A stretch of 48,152 nucleotides of DNA. It comes from Acetivibrio ethanolgignens (GTDB lineage: Bacteria > Bacillota > Clostridia > Lachnospirales > Lachnospiraceae). Within the stretch, counting starts at the first letter, position 1. Every line of letters begins with the position of its first letter. Below, one piece after another: positions 23,639-32,836 of the stretch. A program made the position numbers and the translations under genes. The stretch covers positions 1 to 48,152 of the forward strand of contig NZ_LNAM01000135.1 in the NCBI RefSeq assembly GCF_001461035.1, written 5' to 3'. The notes beneath the pieces were generated by a model, which did no database searches, was not told the DNA's origin, and saw only the letters and a program-made list of their open reading frames with translations.

Positions 23639-23697
23639 ATGGAAGCTTTAAAAAGCGGCTTGACATATTTGACGAGAATTTTTCGACGGTGTGTAGA

Positions 23698-24393
23698 ATG
23701 AAAAATAGAAAAGAAAAGGAAGGCATAATAGCGGTAGTAGGGGCTGGTGGAAAAACCAGCCTTATTATGCTTCTGGCTCAATGGCTTTTGAAAAAGGGAA
23801 GCAGGGTCATTATTACAACGACAACTCATATGTACGAGCCAGAAGAGGGTTATTATAGAGAAGGACAATTTGAAGAAATTATAAAACAATTAGATGAAGG
23901 TCATATTGTCTGGGTTGGAGAGCCTGTAAAGGAAAATAAGATAACAGGTGTGTCCGACGATTTTTTAGAGAGGCTGTTTGCTTTGGATGCAGCAGTACTT
24001 ATAGAGGCTGATGGTGCCAGGCATTTTCCTTGCAAGGTACCGGCAGAGCATGAGCCCGTGATACCTGAAAACACAAAACTGGTCATTGGTGTAGCAGGGC
24101 TGGATTGTCTGGGGAGACCTCTGGAAGAGGTGTGTTTCCGTCCAGAGCTGGCGGCAGGACTATTGGAGACAGATATTCGACACTGTATGACAGAGGCAGA
24201 CCTTATGAAGCTTTTGTTGCATCCCCAGGGAACAAAAAAGGGAATTCCTGCGGAGGCTGAGTATATGGTAATGCTGAACAAAGCAGATCTACCGGGGGCG
24301 AGGGATGCTGGAGAAAGGATAAAAAAAGAGCTTTTGCAAAGAGGCTGTGAATGCATGGTTTTAAGCTGCAAAAAGGCAAAGGAGTTATTATAA
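23698..24393 (+). CDS. yqeC: selenium-dependent hydroxylase accessory protein YqeC
   Basis: About 231 residues. The P-loop IIAVVGAGGKTSLIMLLAQW, ITTTTHMYEP and EADGARHFPCKVPAEHEPVI are the family signature. YqeC is associated with maturation of molybdenum hydroxylases that carry labile selenium, though its reaction is not established. The start is uncertain: ATG 23698 has no clear ribosome site, and an in-frame GTG lies at 23689. A TTGACA at 23659-23664 is a plausible -35. It begins the Se/Mo cluster and is followed 14 bases later by the yqeB-yedF gene. Confidence 0.9.
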   Translation: MKNRKEKEGIIAVVGAGGKTSLIMLLAQWLLKKGSRVIITTTTHMYEPEEGYYREGQFEEIIKQLDEGHIVWVGEPVKENKITGVSDDFLERLFALDAAVLIEADGARHFPCKVPAEHEPVIPENTKLVIGVAGLDCLGRPLEEVCFRPELAAGLLETDIRHCMTEADLMKLLLHPQGTKKGIPAEAEYMVMLNKADLPGARDAGERIKKELLQRGCECMVLSCKKAKELL

Positions 24394-24407
24394 GGGAGGC
24401 AATTTAA

Positions 24408-25817
24408 GTGAGGATATTAATTAAGGGGGCTGGTGATCTGGCAACCGGCATTGGCTGGCGGTTAAAAAAAGCCGGTTACACAGTGGTTATGACAGAGGCG
24501 GCAGTACCAACAACTGTACGGAGAACGGTAGCTTTTTCCAGGGCTGTTTATGAAGGAGAGGCTGTGGTAGAGGGTATTACAGCCGTACGCTGTGAAACGT
24601 TGGCGGAAGCAGAACAGGCGATATCGGAAGGAAAGATACCAGTATTTGTAGATGTGACGGCAGAGATAAGAAAAGAGTATCAGCCGGAGATTCTGGTTGA
24701 TGCGATTATTGCAAAGAAAAATATCGGAACGCAAATGGATGATGCTAAATTTGTAATTGGGGTAGGACCAGGGTTTACTGCTTTAGAGGATTGCAATGCT
24801 GTAGTTGAAACAAAAAGAGGACATTTCCTGGGACGGGTTCTTTGGGAAGGAAGTGCAATTCCAAATACAGGAGTGCCAGGAAATATTGGAGGTTATACGA
24901 CAGAGCGAATTATTCGGGCAACGGCAGACGGTATTTTTGAGCCGGTGGTACGGATTGGAGACACCGTAGAAAAAGGGCAGCTGGTGGCGAAAAGTGGTGG
25001 ACAGGAAATATTTGCCTTAATGCCTGGGCTTGTAAGAGGTATGCTCCAGGCCGGAGTGTCTGTAACAATCGGTATGAAATGTGGAGATATTGATGCGAGA
25101 TCAGAGGCAGAACACTGCTACACGATTTCTGACAAGGCGAGAGCTATTGGCGGAGGCGTGCTGGAGGCAGTATGTGCCTATGAACATAAAAGTATAAACT
25201 TAAAAAAGGAGATTGAGATTATGGGCAAAGTAGTAGATGCACTGGGAAAACCGTGTCCGATGCCGGTTATCATGACAAAAAAGGAAATTGAAAGTGGGGA
25301 AGAAAAGCTACTTGTTAAGGTGGACAACCGTGTGGCTGTGGAGAACCTAAAGAAACTGGCAGCCTCCTGTGGATACCAGACAGAGACAAAGGAAGAGGAT
25401 TCGCTCTATCTGGTAAGTATGTGGAAGGGCTGTGCTGAGTGTGAAGAGATTCTTTCTGAGCTTCCTTCCGCTGTGCCAAGAGAAGATTATGTTGTGTTTA
25501 TCGGAAAAGAGTGGATTGGAGATGGAGATCATGAGCTTGGGAAAAATCTTATGCGAATGTTCTTTTACACGCTTACTGAATCGGAACATCTGCCGACGGC
25601 TGTTTTGTTTATGAATGGCGGGGTAAGGCTTCCAGTAGGAGATGAACAGATTATAAGCCATCTCGGGGCTTTAAAGGAAAAAGGCGTTGATATTTTAGTT
25701 TGCGGAACCTGCTTAAGCTTTTTTGGTATTGCAGAGGAGCTTAAAATCGGAAATGTCAGCAATATGTATGATATTGCCGGACGGATGCAGACTGCTGGAA
25801 AGGTAATTACATTATAG
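24408..25817 (+). CDS. yqeB: YqeB-YedF fusion: selenium-dependent Mo hydroxylase protein plus sulfurtransferase-like protein
   Basis: 469 residues. Residues 1-265 are YqeB (EF2563 family), with a Rossmann-like start LIKGAGDLATGIGWRLKKAG and a late NTGVPGNIGGYTTERIIRA. Residues from 272 are a complete YedF: a TusA-like domain with GKPCPMPVIMTKKEIE, then a DsrE-like domain with CGTCLSFFGI. Both cysteines proposed to carry selenium or sulfur are present, as is a CAEC pair. The junction (INLKKEIEIM) is encoded by DNA containing AAAAAAGGAG followed by ATG at 25221, that is, the ribosome site and start of an originally separate yedF. It may therefore yield both a fused and a free YedF. One base separates it from mocA. 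Confidence 0.88.
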   Translation: MRILIKGAGDLATGIGWRLKKAGYTVVMTEAAVPTTVRRTVAFSRAVYEGEAVVEGITAVRCETLAEAEQAISEGKIPVFVDVTAEIRKEYQPEILVDAIIAKKNIGTQMDDAKFVIGVGPGFTALEDCNAVVETKRGHFLGRVLWEGSAIPNTGVPGNIGGYTTERIIRATADGIFEPVVRIGDTVEKGQLVAKSGGQEIFALMPGLVRGMLQAGVSVTIGMKCGDIDARSEAEHCYTISDKARAIGGGVLEAVCAYEHKSINLKKEIEIMGKVVDALGKPCPMPVIMTKKEIESGEEKLLVKVDNRVAVENLKKLAASCGYQTETKEEDSLYLVSMWKGCAECEEILSELPSAVPREDYVVFIGKEWIGDGDHELGKNLMRMFFYTLTESEHLPTAVLFMNGGVRLPVGDEQIISHLGALKEKGVDILVCGTCLSFFGIAEELKIGNVSNMYDIAGRMQTAGKVITL

Positions 25818-25818
25818 A

Positions 25819-26427
25819 ATGAAAAAAGAGAGAACGTTAGCTGTGATTTTGCTTGCCGCCGGAGAAAGCCGGCGGTATGGCGGAATCAAGCTTTTGGATA
25901 ACATTCAGGGAAAAAAGATGTACCAGTATGCTATGGAGATTCTTAAAGAAGCCAAAGCAGAGGAAAAGGTTGTGGTAACAGGATATCAGGAAGTTCGGGA
26001 AACAGCTGACAAGCTGGGGATGCAGGTTGTTTGGAATGACCAGCCGGCTTTTGGAATTTCTTTATCTTTGAAGCTGGGACTTAAGAAGGTGCTGGAGCAT
26101 AGACCGGAAATAGATGGTGTTCTGTTTTTGGTATGTGACCAGCCTTATTTATCTGTGGACACAGTAAATGGGATGCTTCAATGCTTCCGGCAGGGAGAAA
26201 TGAATATTCTTTGCTCCGTGCCAGCGGGGGGTACTCTTGAGGAGGCGGGGAATCCCTGTATTATTAGTAAGCACTACTTTGAGGAGCTTTTTTTACTGGA
26301 GGGTGATGTAGGTGGAAAGAGGGTTATTCGCCGCCATTTAGAGGATGCAGAACCCTTCTTTATTTCTAGAAAAAGGGAGCTTCTAGACATAGATACAAAA
26401 ATTTTTATCCAACCTAAAAAAAATTAA
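25819..26427 (+). CDS. mocA: molybdenum cofactor cytidylyltransferase-like nucleotidyltransferase
   Basis: 202 residues with a GT-A type NTP-transferase fold. Signatures are LAVILLAAGESRRYGGIKLL (the LAAGxSxRxG nucleotide loop, with K), VVVTGYQ, and VLFLVCDQPYLS, whose Asp binds the metal. MocA adds CMP to molybdopterin to make MCD for xanthine dehydrogenase-type enzymes. Its place between yqeB-yedF and xdh fits that. It starts just after the previous stop and is translationally coupled. Confidence 0.9.
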   Translation: MKKERTLAVILLAAGESRRYGGIKLLDNIQGKKMYQYAMEILKEAKAEEKVVVTGYQEVRETADKLGMQVVWNDQPAFGISLSLKLGLKKVLEHRPEIDGVLFLVCDQPYLSVDTVNGMLQCFRQGEMNILCSVPAGGTLEEAGNPCIISKHYFEELFLLEGDVGGKRVIRRHLEDAEPFFISRKRELLDIDTKIFIQPKKN

Positions 26428-26478
26428 AAATACCTTGCGGTTTCTGCCAGACTATGATATTCTTGTGGTAGAAAGGGG

Positions 26479-29043
26479 ATGGTGAAGGTGTTTCATTTAA
26501 CGGTAAATGGAACGGAATTTTCGTTAGAAAATGACAAAAAGCTCATGCGATTTTTAAGGGATGATTTAAAATTAAAGTCAGTGAAGGACGGATGTAGCGA
26601 AGGTGCTTGTGGAACCTGCACAGTTTTGGTGGATGGGAAGCCAACCAAGGCATGTGTGCCTATGGTTTCTAAACTTGAGGGAAAAGCAATAGTAACGGTT
26701 GAGGGACTTTCCGACTGGGAAAAGAAAGTCTATACCTATGCTTTCGGAGAGGCAGGAGCAGTACAGTGCGGCTTCTGTATTCCGGGTATGGTAATCTGTG
26801 CAAAGGGACTTCTGGATGTAAATCCGAATCCAACCCGACCAGAGGTAGCATTTGCAATTCGTAATAATATTTGTCGTTGTACCGGTTACAAGAAAATTTT
26901 AGATGCAATTCTTCTGGCTGCTGAGATTTTCAGGGCAGGTAAGCTTCCGGAGGAAAAGCCGGAAGAGGTTAAGGTTGGTACTTATCTGCATCGTATTGAT
27001 GTAGAGGAAAAGGTACTGGGTACAGGAGAGTATGTAGACGATGTGGAAATCGAGGGTATGATTTATGGAAGTGCCCTTCGTTCCCAGCATCCAAGAGCTG
27101 TTGTTAAGGCAATCCACACAGAAAAGGCAAAGGCACTGCCGGGAGTTGTTGGTGTATTTACAGCAGCTGATATTCCGGGGGATAATAAGGTAGGTCATTT
27201 AAAGCATGACTGGGATACGATGATTGCTGTTGGAGATACCACCCATTATCTTGGTGATGCTATCTGCCTGGTAGCAGCAGAGACTCCGGAGATTTTAGAG
27301 GAAGCTAAGAAGCTGGTTGAGGTCGAGTATGAGGTGCTGGAGCCGATTACAGATCCTGTAGAAGCGATGAAGGAGGATTCTCCGAGGGTACATATCTATA
27401 GCGATGGAAATATCCTGGCCCATGAGCATCTTGTAAGGGGAAATGCAAGGAAGGCTATTGAAGAAGCAAAATATAAAGTAACAAGACGGTATGAGACCCC
27501 ATTTACGGAGCATGCATTTTTGGAGCCGGAGGCAGCGATTGCTATGCCCTTTGATGATGGTGTTTACATCTATTCAACAGACCAGGGAACCTATGATACC
27601 CGTAAGGAATGTTCCATTATGCTGGGAATTGCACCGGAAAAAATTATTGTTGAAAATAAGCTGGTAGGCGGTGGCTTTGGAGGCAAAGAGGATGTTACCG
27701 TACAGCATCAGGCAGCTTTAATTGCTTATCTTACAAAGCGGGTAGTAAAGGTTAAGCTGACCAGAGCAGAAAGCATTATTGTACATCCAAAGCGTCATCC
27801 GATGATTATGGAATTTACAACGGCTTGTGATGAAAATGGTTATCTGACCGGCATGCAGGCGACATTGATTGCGGATACAGGAGCCTATGCTTCTTTAGGT
27901 GGACCGGTTCTGCAAAGAGCTTGTACCCATGCGGCAGGACCATATAATTATCAGAACATCGATATTGATGGAAAAGCTATATATACAAATAATCCACCGG
28001 CAGGTGCATTTCGTGGTTTTGGTGTAACCCAGAGCTGCTTTGCAACAGAGTGTAATCTGAACCTTCTGGCTGATATGGTAGGTATTTCTCCTTGGGAAAT
28101 CCGTTACCGGAATGCAATCCGCCCGGGGCAGGAGCTTCCGAACGGACAGATTGCAGACCCATCTACCGGACTGGCAGAAACGCTGGAAGCAGTAAAGGAT
28201 GTTTTTGAAAACAGCAAATACGCAGGTGTTGCCTGTGCAATGAAGAATGCAGGCGTTGGTGTAGGACTTCCGGATACCGGTCGTGTAAGGCTTTTCGTAA
28301 AGGATGGAAAGGTGCAGATTCATGCAGGAGCCTCCTGTATTGGTCAGGGTATTGGAACAGTATTGATTCAGATGCTTTGCGAAGCTACAGGACTTCCGAT
28401 AGAAAAGCTTCAGTATTCCCGACCGAATACTTCTATGGCACCAGATTCAGGAACAACCTCTGGCTCCAGACAGACACTGGTGACCGGTGAAGCAGGCAGA
28501 AGAGCAGGTATTCAGCTGGCAGAGGACTTAAAGAAGCATACTCTTGAGGAGCTGGAAGGAAAGGAATATTATGCAGAGTATCTTGCGAAAACTGACAAGA
28601 TGGGCTCTGATAAGCCAAATCCGGTATCTCATGTGGCTTATGGTTACGCAACTCAGGTATGTATTCTGAAGGAGGATGGAACCGTAGATAAGATTGTAGC
28701 AGCTCATGATGTTGGAAAGGCGGTTAATCCAAAGTCTGTTGAAGGCCAGATTGAGGGCGGTGTAGTTATGTCTATGGGCTATGCCCTGACAGAAAAGTAT
28801 CCTTTGGAGAATGGTGTGCCGAAGGCAAAATATGGTACTCTGGGGCTGTTCCGTGCCAATAAGGTGCCGGAGGTAGAGAGTATTATTATTGAGAAGCCGG
28901 GTATTGATGTGGCCTATGGAGCAATTGGAATCGGAGAAATCACTTCAATTCCAACAGCACCGGCAATCCAGGCTGCATATTATAAGTATGATGGTAAATT
29001 CAGAACTACCCTCCCAATGGAAAATACACCTTATGCAAAATAA
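26479..29043 (+). CDS. xdh: selenium-dependent xanthine dehydrogenase (2Fe-2S plus Mo domains, no FAD domain)
   Basis: 854 residues. The N-terminal ferredoxin domain has cluster ligands C39, C44, C47 and C59 (GCSEGACGTC), then C97, C100, C132 and C134 (CGFC, CRC) for the second cluster. From about residue 165 the molybdenum-binding domains follow, with GGGFGGKEDVTVQHQ, AFRGFGVTQSCF and the late GIGEITSIPTAPAIQ carrying the catalytic Glu. The FAD domain of classical xanthine dehydrogenase is missing, as in the Se-dependent family (TIGR03311). Electrons must go to a partner not seen here. Start is ambiguous: ATG 26479 abuts AAAGGGG, so GTG 26482 or 26488 may be used. Confidence 0.93.
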   Translation: MVKVFHLTVNGTEFSLENDKKLMRFLRDDLKLKSVKDGCSEGACGTCTVLVDGKPTKACVPMVSKLEGKAIVTVEGLSDWEKKVYTYAFGEAGAVQCGFCIPGMVICAKGLLDVNPNPTRPEVAFAIRNNICRCTGYKKILDAILLAAEIFRAGKLPEEKPEEVKVGTYLHRIDVEEKVLGTGEYVDDVEIEGMIYGSALRSQHPRAVVKAIHTEKAKALPGVVGVFTAADIPGDNKVGHLKHDWDTMIAVGDTTHYLGDAICLVAAETPEILEEAKKLVEVEYEVLEPITDPVEAMKEDSPRVHIYSDGNILAHEHLVRGNARKAIEEAKYKVTRRYETPFTEHAFLEPEAAIAMPFDDGVYIYSTDQGTYDTRKECSIMLGIAPEKIIVENKLVGGGFGGKEDVTVQHQAALIAYLTKRVVKVKLTRAESIIVHPKRHPMIMEFTTACDENGYLTGMQATLIADTGAYASLGGPVLQRACTHAAGPYNYQNIDIDGKAIYTNNPPAGAFRGFGVTQSCFATECNLNLLADMVGISPWEIRYRNAIRPGQELPNGQIADPSTGLAETLEAVKDVFENSKYAGVACAMKNAGVGVGLPDTGRVRLFVKDGKVQIHAGASCIGQGIGTVLIQMLCEATGLPIEKLQYSRPNTSMAPDSGTTSGSRQTLVTGEAGRRAGIQLAEDLKKHTLEELEGKEYYAEYLAKTDKMGSDKPNPVSHVAYGYATQVCILKEDGTVDKIVAAHDVGKAVNPKSVEGQIEGGVVMSMGYALTEKYPLENGVPKAKYGTLGLFRANKVPEVESIIIEKPGIDVAYGAIGIGEITSIPTAPAIQAAYYKYDGKFRTTLPMENTPYAK

Positions 29044-29048
29044 AGGAA

Positions 29049-29297
29049 TTAATCCACAGGGAGAATTGCTTCTGGAGTAATTTGATAAAACTGATATAGG
29101 GAAGAAGCAGGAAATAATCCACGGATAAGAGCCTTTGCTTCTTCAAAAGCGGAGGGCTGGATTTTGATAGATATGCCACAGCTGCCGGAGATTTCTCGGA
29201 GAGTTGGCATGATGTGAAAGTCCAGCTTTCCTTTCAGCTCCTTTTGAGCAGCCATAGCGGTATTGGTGTTGGCAAAGGTAATTAGATAATATTCCAT
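29049..29297 (-). CDS. DUF3343 putative Se/S carrier-like protein
   Basis: 82 residues starting MEYYLITFANTNTAMAAQKE, chosen for AAAGGAG six bases upstream. The GSCGISIKI segment with its single Cys fits DUF3343, whose genes typically sit beside class V desulfurases and yedF in Se-utilising bacteria. The family is thought to relay persulfide or selenide. Its orientation is opposite to the rest of the cluster. It shares a 61-bp divergent spacer with the desulfurase gene and converges on xdh with only 5 bases between stops. Confidence 0.85.
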   Translation of the reverse strand: MEYYLITFANTNTAMAAQKELKGKLDFHIMPTLREISGSCGISIKIQPSAFEEAKALIRGLFPASSLYQFYQITPEAILPVD

Positions 29298-29358
29298 GAA
29301 AAACACTCCTTTCAAGGATATCATACCGTATCTGAAGAAAAATAGAAAGAGGGATTTT

Positions 29359-30531
29359 ATGAATCGGATTTATTTGGACCAGGCGGCGACCTCTTTTCCA
29401 AAGGGAGAAGGCGTTGCAAAAGAGATGGCAGAGTATCTTACAAGGGTTGGTGTAAATATCAACCGTGGAAGCTATGAGGATGCCTATGAAACCGCAGGGG
29501 TTGTGTACGAAACAAGAGAGATGCTATGCCGTTTTTTTGATTTCGGACCACTTCCGGATAAGGCAAAAAATGTGGTATTTACAGCAAATATTACCTATGC
29601 ACTAAACATGCTGATTAAAGGACTTTTAAAAAAGGGTGATCATGTACTTGTTAGTGCAATGGAGCATAATGCTGTTATGCGACCTTTGGTGCAGCTTGAA
29701 AAATCCGGTATCATTTCCTTTGACAGGGTACCCTGTAATGTAAAAGGTGAGCTTTGCCTGGAGAAAATGGAAGGTTTGATTCGTGGAAATACAAGGGCAG
29801 TTATTATGACTCATGGTTCCAACGTTTGTGGTACAATGCTTCCATTAGAAAAGGTTGGACAGCTTGCAAAGAAGCATGGACTTTATTTTATTGTGGATTC
29901 AGCACAGACGGCAGGAGTATTTCCTATCTCAATGAGGAAAATGCAGATAGATGCCCTGGCTTTTACCGGACATAAGGGACTTTTGGGACCTCAGGGAATT
30001 GGTGGCTTTCTGATTACGGATGAACTGTCTGAGAAAATAGAACCCTTAGTGACAGGCGGTACAGGAAGTATTTCAGATACGGAGGACACACCGGAGTTTT
30101 TGCCGGACAAATTTGAAGCTGGAACTATGAATTTGCCGGGAATTGTGGGACTGCACCGTGCACTGGAATATCTGGAGGAGACAGGGATAGATGTGATTCG
30201 GGAAAAGGAATGCCGTCTGACGGAGCTGTTTCTCCAGGGCTTAAAAAAAATCCCGGGTATACGTCTTATTGGAAAAGAAGATATGGAAGGCAGAACGGCA
30301 GTAGTTAGTATACAGTGTGATACAAGGGATGAAGCAGTGCTGGCCTTTGAACTGGACAGCCAGTATCATATCCAGACACGGGTTGGTATGCATTGTGCAC
30401 CGAATGCCCACAAGACGCTTAATACCTTTCCGGAAGGAACCATACGTTTTTCCTTTGGGTATCATAATACGGAGGAAGAGGTGGAGACTGCCCTTAATGC
30501 TATCCGTGAAATTCTTGTAGCGGCGGTATGA
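29359..30531 (+). CDS. class V aminotransferase / cysteine desulfurase (selenocysteine lyase-like)
   Basis: About 390 residues. PLP-dependent: the Schiff-base lysine is in FTGHKGLLGPQG. The start MNRIYLDQAATSFPKGEGV and the catalytic Cys in GMHCAPNAHKTL are typical of the Clostridial cysteine desulfurase subfamily found with Se-dependent hydroxylases. It likely releases S or Se from (seleno)cysteine as alanine plus persulfide or selenide, feeding YedF/DUF3343. ATG 29359 follows AGAAAGAGGG. An upstream in-frame ATG at 29296 overlaps the divergent gene and is rejected. Confidence 0.9.
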   Translation: MNRIYLDQAATSFPKGEGVAKEMAEYLTRVGVNINRGSYEDAYETAGVVYETREMLCRFFDFGPLPDKAKNVVFTANITYALNMLIKGLLKKGDHVLVSAMEHNAVMRPLVQLEKSGIISFDRVPCNVKGELCLEKMEGLIRGNTRAVIMTHGSNVCGTMLPLEKVGQLAKKHGLYFIVDSAQTAGVFPISMRKMQIDALAFTGHKGLLGPQGIGGFLITDELSEKIEPLVTGGTGSISDTEDTPEFLPDKFEAGTMNLPGIVGLHRALEYLEETGIDVIREKECRLTELFLQGLKKIPGIRLIGKEDMEGRTAVVSIQCDTRDEAVLAFELDSQYHIQTRVGMHCAPNAHKTLNTFPEGTIRFSFGYHNTEEEVETALNAIREILVAAV

Positions 30532-30582
30532 TTTGAGCGAAAAAAGCATATAGTAGAACAAAAATAGTTTCAGGTATTGTAT

Positions 30583-31281
30583 ATGAATCGAAAATGGATG
30601 CAGCTTGGAATTTCTTTGATGTTCTTTATCGGGGCTTTCTGGTTTTCACGGGAAGCCTTGTCTTTAGTCCAGAACCTAAAGGGAGAGAAGACTGTGGCAA
30701 TTGATCCGGGGCATGGAGGCTTTGATGGGGGCTTTACCCCTGGAAGCATTGATGGAAGAGAGTGGCTGGAAAAGGAAATTAACCTGTCAATATCCCTTAT
30801 TCTAAGAGAAAAATTGGAAAAAGCAGGTTATAAGGTTGTTATGACCAGAGAAACAGATGAAGGGCTTTATAGCGAGGGTGACAGTAATAAAAAGCGTTCG
30901 GATATGCAGAAAAGAGTGGGCTTGATTAATGAAAGCGGTGCGGATATTGCTGTCAGCATCCACCAGAACAGCTTTCGTGAGGAAAGCTCAAAGGGAGCCC
31001 AGACCTTTTATTATCCGTCTTCTTTAGAGGCTAAGAAGCTGGCAGAGGCAATTTTGGAAAAAATAAAGGAAACCGTAGGGGATGGAAACCACAGAGCTGC
31101 AAAATCCAATGAAAGTTATTATATGCTGAAAAATAGTCTGTGCCCACTGGTAATTGTTGAATGTGGTTTTTTAAGCAATTACGAGGAGGCACAGCTTTTG
31201 GTAACGCCGGAATACCAGGAAAAAATTGCAGAAGGCATTTTTCTGGGAATTGAGGCGTATTTTTCTAATCCAGTTCATTGA
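30583..31281 (+). CDS. cwlD: N-acetylmuramoyl-L-alanine amidase, CwlD type
   Basis: 232 residues with an N-terminal signal anchor (MFFIGAFWFSREALSLV). It is an amidase_3 zinc enzyme: VAIDPGHGGFDGG (His ligand), KEINLSISL (Glu ligand), AVSIHQNSF (His ligand) and VIVECGFLSN (catalytic Glu). CwlD cleaves stem peptides to make muramic-delta-lactam in the spore cortex, so it points to an endospore former. The start has only a weak CAGGT; a TTG lies at 30577. The 3' end overlaps the convergent phosphatase gene by 17 bases. Confidence 0.9.
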   Translation: MNRKWMQLGISLMFFIGAFWFSREALSLVQNLKGEKTVAIDPGHGGFDGGFTPGSIDGREWLEKEINLSISLILREKLEKAGYKVVMTRETDEGLYSEGDSNKKRSDMQKRVGLINESGADIAVSIHQNSFREESSKGAQTFYYPSSLEAKKLAEAILEKIKETVGDGNHRAAKSNESYYMLKNSLCPLVIVECGFLSNYEEAQLLVTPEYQEKIAEGIFLGIEAYFSNPVH

Positions 31282-31717
31282 TTTTGATTACTGTTTTTTT
31301 GACCAGTCTTGCCAGCTGGGCAAAGCAGTTTTCGTAGTCGATTAAATCTCCGCCATAGGGATCGGTAACATCTCCCTCTTCACCAACAAAGCCCTTTAGG
31401 GTAAAGACGTTTTCCGGATGCCCAAAGTCTTCAATAATATTGTTTTTCTGAGACTGGGTCATAGCAAGGATCAGGGTAGCATCATCTATATCTTCTGCCA
31501 TGAGAGGTGTAGCGGTATGGTTTTCCAGTATCAGATTATGACTTTTTAGAACCGTTTCTGCCTTAGGATTAGAAGGCTCCGGGAAAAGTACGACCAGGCC
31601 ACGGGAAAGGACCTGAATACTATTGTCACTCTGGAGGCTCTTAAAAAGCACTTCTGCCATAGGACTGCGGCAGGTGTTGCCAGTACATACAAATATAACC
31701 TTTTGAAATTTACTCAT
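31265..31717 (-). CDS. low-molecular-weight protein phosphatase (YwlE-like)
   Basis: 150 residues. The P-loop VFVCTGNTCRSPMAE (C-x5-R-S) is at the N-terminus and the general-acid loop is TDPYGG near residue 115. The Thr in CTGNTC is typical of YwlE arginine phosphatases, whereas tyrosine phosphatases carry Ile or Leu there. That favours a phosphoarginine role, which would fit the ClpC/MecA system, though the call is from one residue. It overlaps the upstream threonylcarbamoyl-AMP synthase gene by 8 bases and is translationally coupled to it, the same pairing as ywlC-ywlE in Bacillus. Confidence 0.88.
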   Translation of the reverse strand: MSKFQKVIFVCTGNTCRSPMAEVLFKSLQSDNSIQVLSRGLVVLFPEPSNPKAETVLKSHNLILENHTATPLMAEDIDDATLILAMTQSQKNNIIEDFGHPENVFTLKGFVGEEGDVTDPYGGDLIDYENCFAQLARLVKKTVIKINELD

Positions 31718-32828
31718 GGTAACATTCTCCCTCCTTTAAATGAATTATCTGATAGCCAGCAGCCTTCAAAAGCCGATTCATAATAGCCTGTCCCAGCTGG
31801 TCGGAGGAAAAGCATTCGGACAGGATAATCTGTGTACCTGCGGAATCAAAATCACGTAACAGGCTGTAGAGGCTATGGGCAATAGAAGCTTCGTCTTTAC
31901 GGGAACCAATGACCTTGAGGCTTAAAGGTCCTTCCTCCGGCAGATTGCAGCCGGCAGCGGAAAAAGCTTTTTTGTAAAGTTCAAAACTCTCTTCTGTCGC
32001 AATAATGCCAACGGTACGTCCGGCAGCCAGTTCTTTTTTTGCCCGGGCAGCAATATAGGAAACAACGATATCCCCTGCACCATCATAAATAGTTAAATCG
32101 CCCTTTGGGGCGTAATGCTTGTATTTCATACCAGGAGCTTTTGGCTTTAAGCTTGGATCTGCCTTGGATAGAATGGCTTTATCAATGGTAACAGTTCCAA
32201 TGGCCTCTTCCAGCATTTCCTTTGTAATATAGCCGGGTCTTAAAATCATCGGAGGCTCCTGGGTCATATCTACAATCGTAGATTCAATTCCGATACCCAC
32301 GGTACCGCCGTCTAAAATCATATCTATTTTACCGTCTAAATCCTCTTTTACATGAGAAGCCTTTGTAGGGCTTGGCCTGCCAGAGGTATTTGCACTTGGA
32401 GCGGCGATTAGAACACCGGATTCACGAATCAGTGCTAATGCAGCCGGATGAGACGGCATGCGGACAGCGACGGTGTCCAGCCCTCCTGTGGTGCCATAAG
32501 GAACCTGGCTGCTTTTTGGGAAAATCATGGTCAGTGGACCCGGCCAGAATTTTTCTGCCAGTATACGAGCCTTCTCTGGAATAGAGTCTGTTAAACGGGA
32601 AAGACTTTCTATATCAGCAATATGAATAATCAAAGGATTGTCAGAAGGACGACCCTTAGCTTCATATATTTTTTTTGCTGCATCTGCCCGAAGGCCATTG
32701 CCGCCCAGCCCGTAAACGGTTTCTGTTGGAAAGGCAACTAAGCCGCCATTCTGTAGAATGCCGGCAGCAGTTTGCAGTTCTTCTTTTGTTGGATTTGTTT
32801 TGCTAATAGTTTGGATTGTTGTTTTCAT
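31710..32828 (-). CDS. tsaC: L-threonylcarbamoyladenylate synthase (Sua5/YwlC type)
   Basis: About 372 residues. Makes threonylcarbamoyl-AMP from threonine, bicarbonate and ATP for t6A37 on ANN-decoding tRNAs. The YrdC domain shows GGLVAFPTETVYGLG, KIYEAKGRPSDNPL, FWPGPLTMIF, VAVRMPSHPAAL and APSANTSGRPSPT. A linker with IVDM...LRPG precedes the C-terminal Sua5 domain (KHYAPKGDLTIYDG...). ATG 32828 is preferred because the only good promoter predicts a transcript starting 0-3 bases before it. An in-frame upstream ATG at 32858 lies in that promoter. Confidence 0.93.
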   Translation of the reverse strand: MKTTIQTISKTNPTKEELQTAAGILQNGGLVAFPTETVYGLGGNGLRADAAKKIYEAKGRPSDNPLIIHIADIESLSRLTDSIPEKARILAEKFWPGPLTMIFPKSSQVPYGTTGGLDTVAVRMPSHPAALALIRESGVLIAAPSANTSGRPSPTKASHVKEDLDGKIDMILDGGTVGIGIESTIVDMTQEPPMILRPGYITKEMLEEAIGTVTIDKAILSKADPSLKPKAPGMKYKHYAPKGDLTIYDGAGDIVVSYIAARAKKELAAGRTVGIIATEESFELYKKAFSAAGCNLPEEGPLSLKVIGSRKDEASIAHSLYSLLRDFDSAGTQIILSECFSSDQLGQAIMNRLLKAAGYQIIHLKEGECYHE

Positions 32829-32836
32829 AATGGATA

